Assembly: GCA_039105265.1 (NCBI GenBank)
Contig: JAPFFF010000004.1
Coordinates: 310,001-374,000, forward strand
Source of the DNA: Tritrichomonas musculus
Taxonomy: Eukaryota; Parabasalia; Tritrichomonadida; Tritrichomonadidae
DNA: 64,000 nucleotides
Direction: 5' to 3'
Shown here: in pieces, positions 21,192 through 30,787 of the stretch
Position numbering within the stretch: position 1 is the stretch's first letter
How the letters are laid out: every line of letters begins with the position of its first letter
The notes under the pieces: model-generated
What the model was told of the DNA's origin: nothing
Database searches by the model: none
The model's input: only the letters and a program-made list of their open reading frames with translations
Position numbers and translations under genes: made by a program

Positions 21192-21890
21192 ATAAAATAT
21201 ATAAAATTTATTTTAAGTGAAATAAGACTTTTTAAAAATATAAATATCCTTTGATAAATAAAATATGTTAATAAATTTATTAAATATTTTTAAAATAATA
21301 TATTTGCAAATTCTTATTAATCGATTTAAATATGTATTGGCAAAATATTTATACTAGAAAAAGGATTTTTATCTTCAATAAAACGGTTTTTCATAAAAAT
21401 TGAGAAAGAATAAAAAATATAATTATCTTCATAAATATGAATCAGTTAGAATTAATTATTATGTATAATTAACTAAAATATAGAAAAATATTATAAATTT
21501 AATTAATAATTTGATTTATTAGATAAATAAAAAAATAAAAGCATTTAATATTTATAATTATTTCAATATTTTTATCACTTTTCTATTAAATTTAATCGTT
21601 TAGTAAAAACACTAGATATTGATCTTTGATATTGATCAATGAAATCAAGCCTTTTAATATTTGCTTTCACACACAGGTATGAAATATTTTATATATAATT
21701 TTCATTTTTTTATTTATTATTCAATGTTATGTTTGTACAATTTGTGGAAGAAAAGCTAAAGCTATCTGAAAACTGTTTTCAAAACCTTAAAGATAAGTAT
21801 AAATAATATATTAAATGAACATCTTTTATCTTCGAAATTGAAAATCATTTTTCCGTTTCAAATTTTTTTCAAAAAATTTAATACTAATAA
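21192..21890. other. Divergent AT-rich region between the SAM/ZC2HC and Spt5 genes
   Basis: This shared upstream region of two divergent genes holds no recognisable gene. A TCACACACAGGTATG string near 21668 superficially resembles splice sites but is not embedded in coding sequence. Confidence 0.5.
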
Positions 21891-24170
21891 ATGCTATACC
21901 AAAAATGGGGATTGTCAAATTCAATCCCCAAAGAAAGCTCACAGCAACAGCTGTTGAAGCCAATTCGTGTAAAAAAAACTCTTCCTTTAACTGCAGACCC
22001 AATATCCCCAATTAATAAAGAGCGAATTGCCTATCAACTTAAATATGAAAAAGAAAATTTTCCATCGCTATTATTTACATTTCCTGTTCGAAAAGGAATG
22101 GAATGTGAAGCTATATACTCTTTACTTAAAATTTCTGAAAACGTTCCTTCTGTATTTAGTACAACGTATTTACCAAATCGTCCAAACATCATTTTTATTG
22201 AATCTTCAGACAGAGAATCATGTATATCAATAATTAAAGAAGCAATTATAAATGACAATTCAAATTCTATTTTTTTAGGTAAATCTGTTGATGGTTTAAA
22301 AGAGCTCGATAATTCTGAAATTTTAGAATCCTTTTGCTATCCTATTCAATTTTTATCATTGTCAATTGGATCAATAGTCAGAATCAAAGATCCAGAATTT
22401 CAGAACGAACCAGCTCAAATTGTAAATATAAATTCTGATACTGGATGCGTTATGGTGAAAATGTATGGCCATATTGATTACCGAAATTTAAGTCAATTTG
22501 GCCTAACCAGCCAAAAAGCTTTAAATCTAAAAATGCCAAATTATTATCGTGCAGATCCTGCACCATTTGAAGAAAGTTTTTTCACCCGTCATTCTGCCAA
22601 GATTGAAATCAAACGTATTAAAATTTCAATGGTTCCTGAAGGAGAAACTGATATGATTTATTGGGATGGTAATTATTATTGTGATAAATTTATGTATATT
22701 GAGTTTCCGATTAAAAGTATCCTTACTCAGAACTTAGAAATCAAAGAGGAAGAATTTCAGCGATTTTTAGATTCGCGTTTATCGTGGGAGATTACTAATA
22801 AAGATTTTATTGATCATATGAATCGAACAGTTGTTATAAAACCTATCAATAATATACCTTTTAGTCAACCAGTTGCAAATATTAGCTTAAATTCAAGTTC
22901 AAACGATAATAACAACAATGAGATAGGTAGTTCTTTTTCATTGCAAAACGATTTACTTGTTGATCATTACTCACCTCCTCCAATGCTTCAATCTGTTCCT
23001 TCAACTCCTTCAACTCCATCAACACCAGCAAAACCAGTCAAAGAAGCAAAAAAGGAGAAGAAGTCCAAAAGCAAAAGCACGAAGGATCAAACTGAAGAAA
23101 AAGAAGTCAAAAAGAAAAAATCAGAAAAAGAGAAAAAAGAGAAAGAAAAGGAGAAAAAGAAAGTTAATACAAAATCATCTCTTTCTTCAACTCATAAAAG
23201 TGCCAGCGAATTAACAGTTGGATCTAGTGGAATTATTACCAAAAGAAATCTTCCATGTGTAATCAGAAAAATTGTAAATAGCACCCTTCTTGTTGATACT
23301 GTTCAAACCACAATAGCTGGAAATGTAGAAGCCTTCCGTGAACCAGGAAAATATGAAATGGCTCTTATTAATAGAAATAAATATAAATATGAACTTTTAG
23401 AAGTTGAGAAAAAAGCCCAAAAGTCAATTCAAACAGATCTTTTAACTCCAGAAGATTCAAAGCGTCCAAAAGTTAAACGAAAAAAGAAAATTCATTCAAT
23501 TTTGTCAGAATCAGATTCAGATGAATATTCATACGATTATTCCGAAGAAGAAGAAGAGCCCAAAAAAGCAAAGAAAAAGGTTGAATTCAATATTGATAAT
23601 AATAAAAATCAAACCAAGTCAATTCAAACAGCTCCTCTTACATTCAGAAATTACGATATGGTTGAAATGAATAATGGTGAAATTGGAGTAATTGTTTCTC
23701 CTAGGATATCCACAAAATTGAGTGTTCACCTTATTTCAAATAAAGTTTTAGAAAATGTTGATATGAGTGATTTCAAAAAAATTATTCCTGATCAAGGCTT
23801 TGTTTTAGATTTAAGTGGACGACAGATACTTTTAAATGATAATGTATTTTATAATAATCAAATTAGAAAAGTCATTAGAATGCATAATCGAAAACTGTTT
23901 GTGAGGGATGATAAAGACAGATTTAGCCCATTTTATGAATGGATAGAAGCAAATAAAGCTTTAACGAATTACTTATCAGACGACCTGCTCTTAGAAAGGA
24001 AAGATTCTATAATTGGAAAAACTGTTCATAAAATAACAAATGGAATGAATTCACATCCATATAAAATTGAAGCTGTTTCAAAGAAAGGATGCCTGCTGTC
24101 GTCTGATGAAAAAGGATTTAAAAACAAGTTTAAGTTTAATGACATAGGAAAATCATGGTCTTTTGATTGA
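21891..24170 (+). CDS. SPT5: Transcription elongation factor Spt5
   Basis: Spt5 with Spt4 forms DSIF, which clamps RNA polymerase II and controls pausing and processivity. The 759-residue protein has an NGN domain at about residues 62-150 (PVRKGMECEAIYSLLKI, RPNIIFIESSDRES, then GLKELDNSEILESF). A KOW domain follows directly (LSIGSIVRIKDPEFQNEPA, about 155-195). Further KOW-like units are seen at about 445, 595 (YDMVEMNNGEIGVIV) and the C-terminus (IIGKTVHKITNGMNSHPYKI). A lysine-rich linker lies at about 385-430 and an acidic SDSDEYSYDYSEEEEE patch near 560. No hexapeptide CTR is seen at the C-terminus, so the kinase-regulated tail of other Spt5 proteins seems absent or moved. It is shorter than yeast Spt5 (1063). 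Confidence 0.85.
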   Translation: MLYQKWGLSNSIPKESSQQQLLKPIRVKKTLPLTADPISPINKERIAYQLKYEKENFPSLLFTFPVRKGMECEAIYSLLKISENVPSVFSTTYLPNRPNIIFIESSDRESCISIIKEAIINDNSNSIFLGKSVDGLKELDNSEILESFCYPIQFLSLSIGSIVRIKDPEFQNEPAQIVNINSDTGCVMVKMYGHIDYRNLSQFGLTSQKALNLKMPNYYRADPAPFEESFFTRHSAKIEIKRIKISMVPEGETDMIYWDGNYYCDKFMYIEFPIKSILTQNLEIKEEEFQRFLDSRLSWEITNKDFIDHMNRTVVIKPINNIPFSQPVANISLNSSSNDNNNNEIGSSFSLQNDLLVDHYSPPPMLQSVPSTPSTPSTPAKPVKEAKKEKKSKSKSTKDQTEEKEVKKKKSEKEKKEKEKEKKKVNTKSSLSSTHKSASELTVGSSGIITKRNLPCVIRKIVNSTLLVDTVQTTIAGNVEAFREPGKYEMALINRNKYKYELLEVEKKAQKSIQTDLLTPEDSKRPKVKRKKKIHSILSESDSDEYSYDYSEEEEEPKKAKKKVEFNIDNNKNQTKSIQTAPLTFRNYDMVEMNNGEIGVIVSPRISTKLSVHLISNKVLENVDMSDFKKIIPDQGFVLDLSGRQILLNDNVFYNNQIRKVIRMHNRKLFVRDDKDRFSPFYEWIEANKALTNYLSDDLLLERKDSIIGKTVHKITNGMNSHPYKIEAVSKKGCLLSSDEKGFKNKFKFNDIGKSWSFD

Positions 24171-24341
24171 TATTAGTATTTATAATGTAAATAAAATTGA
24201 TTGATAATAAGTCAAGATTACCGTTTTTTATTGAAAAGAGATAGAATTTATAATATTTTGCTTAAATATTAATGATATAATTAATAATCAAACATTATAA
24301 AAAAACATAATAAAATACTTTGTACATGAATTCGAAAAATC

Positions 24342-25049
24342 TTAATGTAAAGGATGATTTCGTTTTTCTTGTTCAATCTCATAATTGGTTATTGCTGCTC
24401 TAACATCATCAGCACGAGAGCATTCATCTAAAAGAGGCGGGAGCCAATCGATTAAAGCTTTATCTTGAGGTGAGCCAACCCATTTGGAAATTTTGATAGT
24501 ATTTTTTGGATTAAAGTGAACAGCTGACGCGCTATCATCAACAAGAATTATATCTTTACATGATCTTTGAAAAATCCGAAGGTCCTTTCTAACATTGCCT
24601 GACTTTGCTTCACATAAATCGCGATATAACCGATGATTTGAATCAATAAATGGACAAAGTATATCTAAAACTGGTTCTGCATAATCCTTGTCCGCAAATG
24701 TAAATATAAATGTATCAAATTTTTTGCAACACATTTGAAGAAATGCATCAAGACCTGGCCTTTTATATACGTAAAAAGGTGGATCACCTGAAATAAAAAA
24801 GGAAATAGATGATGGAGGTAAAGAATCTGATGAATGAATTAATGTTTCGTCTAAATCTAATATAAGTGTTTTTTTCCCTTCGATTGGAGGTGGAGGCTGA
24901 TACGTATCTGATTCAAGTCCAAAAAATTTTTTTAATCTATCTCCAAAAGAGCCAGGATAATGACGAGTTTGACTTGTAAAATGATGCTCATCTAGAGTTG
25001 CTGCTCGAAAATCTTCATAATCTTGGAATTCATTTTGAAAAGCGCACAT
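24342..25049 (-). CDS. SCP/FCP1-family CTD phosphatase-like protein (NIF domain)
   Basis: The 235-residue protein is a HAD-type phosphatase of the small CTD phosphatase / Dullard group, which dephosphorylate the RNA polymerase II tail or other phosphoserine proteins. The catalytic DLDETL motif is at residues 65-70, with nucleophile Asp65 and general acid Asp67. DTFIFTFADKDYAEPVLDIL and GNVRKDL follow, with the conserved basic residue, then the metal-binding DIILVDDSASAV. All catalytic elements look intact. The first 55 residues are unique and short. There is no membrane segment, so it is closer to soluble SCPs than to Dullard. The gene converges on Spt5, another factor that acts on polymerase II, but they are not co-transcribed. 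Substrate is unknown. Confidence 0.87.
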   Translation of the reverse strand: MCAFQNEFQDYEDFRAATLDEHHFTSQTRHYPGSFGDRLKKFFGLESDTYQPPPPIEGKKTLILDLDETLIHSSDSLPPSSISFFISGDPPFYVYKRPGLDAFLQMCCKKFDTFIFTFADKDYAEPVLDILCPFIDSNHRLYRDLCEAKSGNVRKDLRIFQRSCKDIILVDDSASAVHFNPKNTIKISKWVGSPQDKALIDWLPPLLDECSRADDVRAAITNYEIEQEKRNHPLH

Positions 25050-25628
25050 TTTAAAAAATATTTTCAGAAATTTTGGAAATTCAAATCGTTTTTTTTAAAT
25101 GCATAGTTATATCCTCTTATTTATTCAATTATCTATTCAAAAATAATCAAGTTTTTGACATACGAGCAAATTCAGTGTTTCTCAAAAAGTTAGTTTATAA
25201 AAAATTTTCATAGTTTCGATTTCAATTTTTTTGAAATAAATAAAAAACAAAAATTTTGAAAAACTTTCGTTGATTGAGCTAATTTATGGCATATTTTTGC
25301 CATTTGATTTATGATAATGTTTTTTTAAGATTCTAGTTTATGACTGCTTGACTGGAACAGTTTCATGAATAATAACTATTAATGTCTTCATCTGATTCAA
25401 TTTTTTGAATTAGTTTAATCGTATTATACAGAATTTTTTTGAAAAATGAACAATGAGTTTTTATTCATTGGAATTAGTGTGCAAAATGCTTATTTATTTT
25501 GAATTTATATATCACAATGATAACTTCGTTATATTTAATATTTTTTTTAATTAAGTTCATTATCCGAAGTGTAAATAACATAAATATAATATTGATATTT
25601 TGAAAAAGTTTTAAGAGATTGAATCCAA
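25050..25628. other. Divergent intergenic region between phosphatase and TAF5-like genes
   Basis: AT-rich DNA with no gene. It must hold the promoters of both flanking genes. No motif was identified with confidence. Confidence 0.5.
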
Positions 25629-27272
25629 ATGAGAAATCGAGGACAAAGTAATTCTAAATCGAGTTCTAAATCAGGAACATCAGATTTGATTGCTCGTTTG
25701 GGATTCTTTAATGTTAAATCTCAAGATCCATCATCATGCGAGATCGATGAATTTGCCATTGAACAATTTTTTGCAAATTATCAACGTACTGATTTATTTT
25801 GTATAATGACAGCTGATCATATTGAACATGGCTTCAATGAAATTGCTAAAGCTTCAGAAACAGAAGAACTCGCACCTTTAAAAAAAATCATAGAACAATT
25901 ATTTATTTTTTCATTTTGTAACATTATAGTTAATGATGGATCCGAACGTGCAACTATTTTTTTAGAACGTGAATCGCAATATACATCATTTCCAGAAAAA
26001 TTCATTGATGCACTTAAAAATCTTGATCCAAAAAATATAGATAATTATCCTCAAATTTCCGATTTTATTTTAAATCCATCAGCAATCGATTTTGACCCTG
26101 AGTTTTATGATAATTTGAATAATTTTATCAAATCCAATCCTATCCCAGGCTCGATTTATCTTTTAAAACACTTTTTGCATAACGAAATTCAAGTTGAAGC
26201 GCCAATCATGCTTTCGAACGTTCGTAACAATCGTCCTATTGAATTAAAATACAGGCCAGAATTTCTCACAATCCCATTTCATGAATCTAATGTTCCACAA
26301 ATGATCCCAAAATCTCATCCATATTCTGAATATAAATCATCACGCGCTTATACATCAATATCAGGAAATTCAAAGAAGTCGTCTATAAAGCAGCCTCATA
26401 TTCCTTCATTAACATCGGTTACTGTTCCACAATATGCTCCAATTGCAGCAATAGATCCATTGTCATCATCAATTGCTTTTACGTATAATAACGATATATT
26501 TTTTATTTCCAAAGAGTGCAAAGTAAACAAATTAATCTCTCATACGCATTTAGTAACTGCAATATCGTTTTCTACTTGCGGAAAATTTATTCTTAGTGCT
26601 GATTGTTGTGGTGATATTCAAGTTCAATCTGTTTCCAATGGAAAAAATTGTTTTTATCAAAGAGTTGTTGATGAAGCAATCACTGCTGTTACTTTTTATG
26701 GTAAAATTTTCGCTATTGGTACTATATCAGGGAAAATTTTGATATACGAGACAGATAATGAAAAACCTCTCAGACTATTACTTTTTCATAAATCAGCGAT
26801 CACTTTCCTCTCAATACATCCTAACTGTGAATATATATCTAGTGTATCACTTGATTCAACGATCAGAATATTTTCAATCACTCAAGCTTCATGTGTTCGC
26901 CTTTGGAAATGCCCAACAAAGATTACAATGAGTGTACGGTTTTCTCACGATGGTAAGATGCTCATTGTATCTTGTAGTGAAGGATTTGTTTATATATACG
27001 ACATTGGATCAACAAAACTTTTTAGATCTATACCTATAGATGCACCATTAATTGATGCAATGTTTTCACCAAATGATCAAATGATAGCAGTCGCTGATAA
27101 AACAGGAGGTTTCTCTTTATGGGAAACGACTGACATGCTCTCTGATTCATTAACAGTTTTGAGAATTGATAAATTGAAACCAATAGCAATGTATTATTTA
27201 AATTCTGATGAGATTAGAATTATAGGAAACTTAATGCCAAATAAATATTTTGAAGATCTCTATCATTATTAA
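25629..27272 (+). CDS. TAF5-like WD40 protein
   Basis: The 547-residue protein pairs an N-terminal helical domain with a C-terminal WD40 propeller, the layout of TAF5, a core subunit of TFIID (and SAGA in some species). Residues 45-130 (ELAPLKKIIEQLFIFSF, ATIFLERESQYTSF) resemble the TAF5 NTD2 fold. The WD40 part runs from about residue 270. Repeat pieces include HTHLVTAISFSTCGKFILSA, KSAITFLSIHPNCEYISSV and ISVRFSHDGKMLIVSC-like units, each with weak WD positions. No LisH motif was recognised at the start. The WD40 class is certain; the TAF5 assignment is moderate, because NTD2 resemblance was judged by eye. Another nuclear WD40 adaptor remains possible. The frame starts at the first ATG. 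Confidence 0.6.
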   Translation: MRNRGQSNSKSSSKSGTSDLIARLGFFNVKSQDPSSCEIDEFAIEQFFANYQRTDLFCIMTADHIEHGFNEIAKASETEELAPLKKIIEQLFIFSFCNIIVNDGSERATIFLERESQYTSFPEKFIDALKNLDPKNIDNYPQISDFILNPSAIDFDPEFYDNLNNFIKSNPIPGSIYLLKHFLHNEIQVEAPIMLSNVRNNRPIELKYRPEFLTIPFHESNVPQMIPKSHPYSEYKSSRAYTSISGNSKKSSIKQPHIPSLTSVTVPQYAPIAAIDPLSSSIAFTYNNDIFFISKECKVNKLISHTHLVTAISFSTCGKFILSADCCGDIQVQSVSNGKNCFYQRVVDEAITAVTFYGKIFAIGTISGKILIYETDNEKPLRLLLFHKSAITFLSIHPNCEYISSVSLDSTIRIFSITQASCVRLWKCPTKITMSVRFSHDGKMLIVSCSEGFVYIYDIGSTKLFRSIPIDAPLIDAMFSPNDQMIAVADKTGGFSLWETTDMLSDSLTVLRIDKLKPIAMYYLNSDEIRIIGNLMPNKYFEDLYHY

Positions 27273-27565
27273 GAAAAAAATCATCACAATCAATATCAGA
27301 CTTATAATTATTATCTGTTAAATATTGTATTTAATCACTTATTATTTTTAGATTTATTTATTTCCATTCGATCTAACCATTTTTAAATTTGCAATTAGAT
27401 ACAGCACCAATTTTTTGCAGAAACAAATATACAAATATTATTATTAATTCACTTAAGTTCAAATTGAAAAGTATATTACTATATAATATAATACAATTAA
27501 AAATCATATATTTGTAATAGGATTATTTTTATTCATTCTGAATTTATCGTTGAGTCTGGAACATT

Positions 27566-28330
27566 TTATTCTTCTTTAACAGCACTTGTTTTTAATTCTA
27601 AGTATTTTTGTTTTATGGCTTCTAGCTGCGGGGCATATTGATTTATCATCCATTTAGGAAGATTTCCCCGATTGTTCAAATATTTATTGATTTCATTTTT
27701 CTTTTTGAAAAGGTAATGAACAACTCTTTTTTCATCAAGATCTAATTTTTTGGAAATACAATTGAAATTAATTTGCTGCTTTGATAAATTGAAAAAAGAT
27801 TGAAATAAAAAATCAATTAAAATATATTTTTGCTTTTCTGTTAATGGACGAAATGGTTTTACATCATCAGGAGTATTAGTGATGATGCAGTTCTCTATTT
27901 TTTTTTGGCATTTGTTTGTTAATTCATTTAAATTCATGATGAAAAAATCTAGTTCGGTTTGAAGAAAGTAAATATTTGAATTTGTCATATTGACGCATTT
28001 ATTCATCCTCCTCTTAAATAAAAAAAGCATTTGTTCTAGTATTTTTTGATACCAAAATAGAATTCTTATTATTGAGCTTTTTGTTAATAAGCCTTGCTTA
28101 TTTAAATCGGAAATGAAATCCATATTTAATCTTTGTATTTCTATTTTTTTTTGAAGAAATACTTTTTGTTGTTGCATTTCAAATTCTTTGCTTGTATTTT
28201 GACTAGAAGACTTAAATGAGCTTGTGAAGCTTTGAAGCCATTGAGATACGTCAAATATTGATTGTGTCTTTTCAAAAATGTCATAATCGTTTTCGTTCTC
28301 GTCTACATCAACAGGTAAAATCAAAGTCAT
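27566..28330 (-). CDS. Unrecognised protein with a possible homeodomain-like helix-turn-helix
   Basis: I do not recognise this 254-residue protein as a whole. The codon at 28333 that would extend it is TTG, so I begin at ATG 28330. The middle is predicted helical with many Phe, Lys and Gln residues. Residues of about 168-225 (PLTEKQKYILIDFLFQSFF, then INFNCISKKLDLDEKRVVHYLFKKK) have the spacing of a homeodomain. RVVHYLFKKKNEI stands where the recognition helix motif VxxWFxNRR would be. The key Trp is Tyr and the Asn-Arg pair is Lys-Lys, so if it is a homeodomain it is divergent. A DNA-binding role is only inferred. The gene converges on the TAF5-like gene. Confidence 0.4.
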   Translation of the reverse strand: MTLILPVDVDENENDYDIFEKTQSIFDVSQWLQSFTSSFKSSSQNTSKEFEMQQQKVFLQKKIEIQRLNMDFISDLNKQGLLTKSSIIRILFWYQKILEQMLFLFKRRMNKCVNMTNSNIYFLQTELDFFIMNLNELTNKCQKKIENCIITNTPDDVKPFRPLTEKQKYILIDFLFQSFFNLSKQQINFNCISKKLDLDEKRVVHYLFKKKNEINKYLNNRGNLPKWMINQYAPQLEAIKQKYLELKTSAVKEE

Positions 28331-28653
28331 CAATGAAAAATGAATTCTTTGTATATATTTATATTTTCATAAAAAATACAAATTTTGAATGAAAAAGCAT
28401 CACATTTTTCATTAAAAATTGAATTGATTTGCATCACAAACTTTATTATGAAAGTTAGTAAATGTGTAGCAATTAGATTTAAACAAAAGTCATTAGTTTA
28501 GCTAATTGATTAATTTGAAGTGTTTATAATAATAACCTTGAAAAAAATAATCAAAAAAAAATTATCAAATTTGTTTATAAAAATAAAATAAATGGAATGA
28601 GTAAAAATGAGAAATATAGGGTTTTGTATTTCAATATAAACAAATAACATGTT
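28331..28653. other. Intergenic region without visible features
   Basis: AT-rich DNA between two minus-strand genes; nothing recognised beyond poly-A/T tracts. Confidence 0.5.
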
Positions 28654-29778
28654 TTAACGAACATCATTTCCCCATGAGTTGTAAAAGTAATCGTCAGGGA
28701 CATTCTTTCCGTATACTTCTTTATTGAGATATCTTTCTCTTCTCTTGAATTCTTCTTCTTGTTGTAAACGAGTCCTATAAAGTTGTTCTTGCTCTTGTTG
28801 TTTTCTTCGGAGCCAGGTAGCTTCATTCCTATCACCTTCTGATTTAAGATATTCTTGGTATTCATACCACTGCTGTTCTCTTTCTCTTTCTTCTTGTCTT
28901 CTTCGTTCGTTATCTTTCATTTGAGCAGCTTGTTCGTCAATAATCTGTTTTTGATCTTCGATTGTCATTCCTCTATAATCTTGAGGAGCATCTCCACGTC
29001 TTGCCATTCTTTCTGAGATTATTCCTGTCCTAACGTTTGAAATCATTTCTGCATTATTCATCTGTTCATCGCGTTCTTTGTCTTCTTTTTCTCTTCTCCG
29101 TTTATCAAGGAACATGTTATAATTATCATCTGCAACTTCGCGCCTAATTTGTGATTTTGCATATTCAGTTCTAGCATCAAGATCAGCTAATGTTTTTTGA
29201 GTTTCAAGTTCAACAAGCTGATTTTGAAGATCTTCCATTTGAGCTCTCCTTTGTTCAGCTTGTTTTTCCTTCATTTGCTCGTTGTACCAATCTCTCCTTT
29301 GCCTTGCTTGTGCTGCTAAACGTTCAGAAATATGCAAATCTTCACCTTGAAATATTTGGCCAGAACTAACGCCAAGTGTAGGATCTTCATCACCAACACG
29401 TGCCGGGCGAGAAACCTTTAGTAAATCTGGTCTCCAAATGTCATATTCAAGTGAATTAGAAGGTTGTTGAACTGACATGCGAAAACGATCCCGATCTTCT
29501 GCCATTTTACGTCTAGCTTGGCGTTCTTGCTCCATTTTATCCATGATGATATCTTGCTGTGTGAGGACCATATTATCAAATGCATCGTCACGGGCCTTTT
29601 CACGGGCTTCACGTTCGCGTTTTTCTTGAATTTGCTGTTGGATTGCATCAATATCAATTCCTATTCGACGTGTACGTGGATCAAGAATTGTAGTTTTACG
29701 GGTTTCGTTTCGATCACGCTTAGCGGTAGAACGCATTATATCTCGATCTTCTGGTGACATCCAGCTGCTACGATCCAT
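28654..29778 (-). CDS. RIB43A-like flagellar protofilament-ribbon protein
   Basis: RIB43A proteins are filamentous microtubule-inner proteins of the doublet ribbon in flagella and of basal bodies. The 374-residue chain is almost wholly coiled coil and rich in Arg, Glu and Gln. RRIGIDIDAIQQQIQEKRERE near the start and GDEDPTLGVSSGQIFQGEDL followed by an ERLAAQARQRRDWYNEQ stretch (about 125-170) match conserved RIB43A blocks. The length is typical (about 370-400). The C-terminus ends in a tryptophan-containing tail. It supports a flagellated host and is probably a structural axonemal protein. Codon usage looks like that of the well-expressed genes. The start is the first ATG. Confidence 0.88.
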   Translation of the reverse strand: MDRSSWMSPEDRDIMRSTAKRDRNETRKTTILDPRTRRIGIDIDAIQQQIQEKREREAREKARDDAFDNMVLTQQDIIMDKMEQERQARRKMAEDRDRFRMSVQQPSNSLEYDIWRPDLLKVSRPARVGDEDPTLGVSSGQIFQGEDLHISERLAAQARQRRDWYNEQMKEKQAEQRRAQMEDLQNQLVELETQKTLADLDARTEYAKSQIRREVADDNYNMFLDKRRREKEDKERDEQMNNAEMISNVRTGIISERMARRGDAPQDYRGMTIEDQKQIIDEQAAQMKDNERRRQEEREREQQWYEYQEYLKSEGDRNEATWLRRKQQEQEQLYRTRLQQEEEFKRRERYLNKEVYGKNVPDDYFYNSWGNDVR

Positions 29779-30062
29779 TGAATTTGTTATATAATGCTAT
29801 AAAATGAAGAATGTAACGTGAATAACCGACTTTTTTGAGAACAAAAGAGCTCTGAAAATAAGATCGTTAAGGTGTTTTTAAAATAGGTCAAAAAATATTT
29901 TAACATCTTTTTTAATTTTTTCAATTAAATTTAATCGTCAGATTTTAAGCTGATTCTGAAAAATATAATAATGCCTAATCTATAAAAATCAAATCAGTAA
30001 TAAATGAACCTAAATAAAATAATAAAAATAAATATGAGGTGAAATAATTGACCATAATTCAC

Positions 30063-30383
30063 ATGAAAAGGCAAAATAGATATGATGAAGAATATGAAAC
30101 TTTATTAAAGAAAAAAGAAAAACCTATACTGCCTCCTCCTGAAATTCCAAGCAGAGCAAAACGATCAATTGCATTAGCATTTGCTATTATTTTTGTTGGA
30201 ATTATTTGTATTTACTTATTTGTTGCCACTTTCTTTTCTAATACTTGTATATCAAAAACAGAAGGAAGATGGGCTTACTTTATTTTTGCTATATTAACAA
30301 TTCCATCAGGATCATATACTTTATTTATAGCATACCAAGTTTATCATCGAAAACCAAATTATAGCTGGCCTATGATTTTTTGA
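30063..30383 (+). CDS. TMEM230/TMEM134-like two-pass membrane protein
   Basis: This small 106-residue protein has two hydrophobic helices (about residues 36-60 and 70-93), separated by a short polar loop, and a charged N-terminus with KKKEKPILPPP. It resembles TMEM230, a trans-Golgi/endosomal vesicle protein with the same size, a proline-rich segment before the first helix, and a signature of the type LxIPGxY (here LTIPSGSYTLFIAYQVY). The upstream in-frame codon at 30048 is TTG; the first ATG is 30063, giving MKRQNRYDEEYE. A role in vesicle traffic is inferred from the family. Being short, it could also be another two-pass protein. Confidence 0.65.
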   Translation: MKRQNRYDEEYETLLKKKEKPILPPPEIPSRAKRSIALAFAIIFVGIICIYLFVATFFSNTCISKTEGRWAYFIFAILTIPSGSYTLFIAYQVYHRKPNYSWPMIF

Positions 30384-30787
30384 TTTTATTTAAGTTTATT
30401 TCAAGAAGCTTAAAGACTTTCAAATGCTTTTTCGGAAATAACAATTCAATTATATTATTATTTATTTATATCATATTAACATATAAGATTTGTTAATCTT
30501 TTTCTATATTTTGAACTTTAATTTATAATTAAATATTGTATCTATCAACCTTTTTAATAAATCCTATGAATATTTGGATTGAATTTTTAATTAAATCTGC
30601 TGAAAAGAACTAATGTAAATGAAAATCAATAAAAAGATAGAAAATTAGAAAAAAATCAGTTTTGATAAAAGGAAAAAAAAAATATTTACAAACATTACTA
30701 ATTGATAAAATGTGAGATCGTACAACACCACTCACATTAATAAATAAACTATCTTATTCTGATACAAAATACTTCTCAACGTTAAAT
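30384..30787. other. Convergent intergenic region without visible features
   Basis: This is the downstream sequence of TMEM230-like and PRP39. It contains A/T tracts and presumably both polyadenylation sites; nothing else was seen. Confidence 0.5.

Noticed and set aside
21660-21690. CACACACAG followed by GTATG, resembling trichomonad splice sites
   Set aside because: It lacks the ACTAAC branch sequence next to the acceptor and lies in non-coding DNA with no exon on either side.
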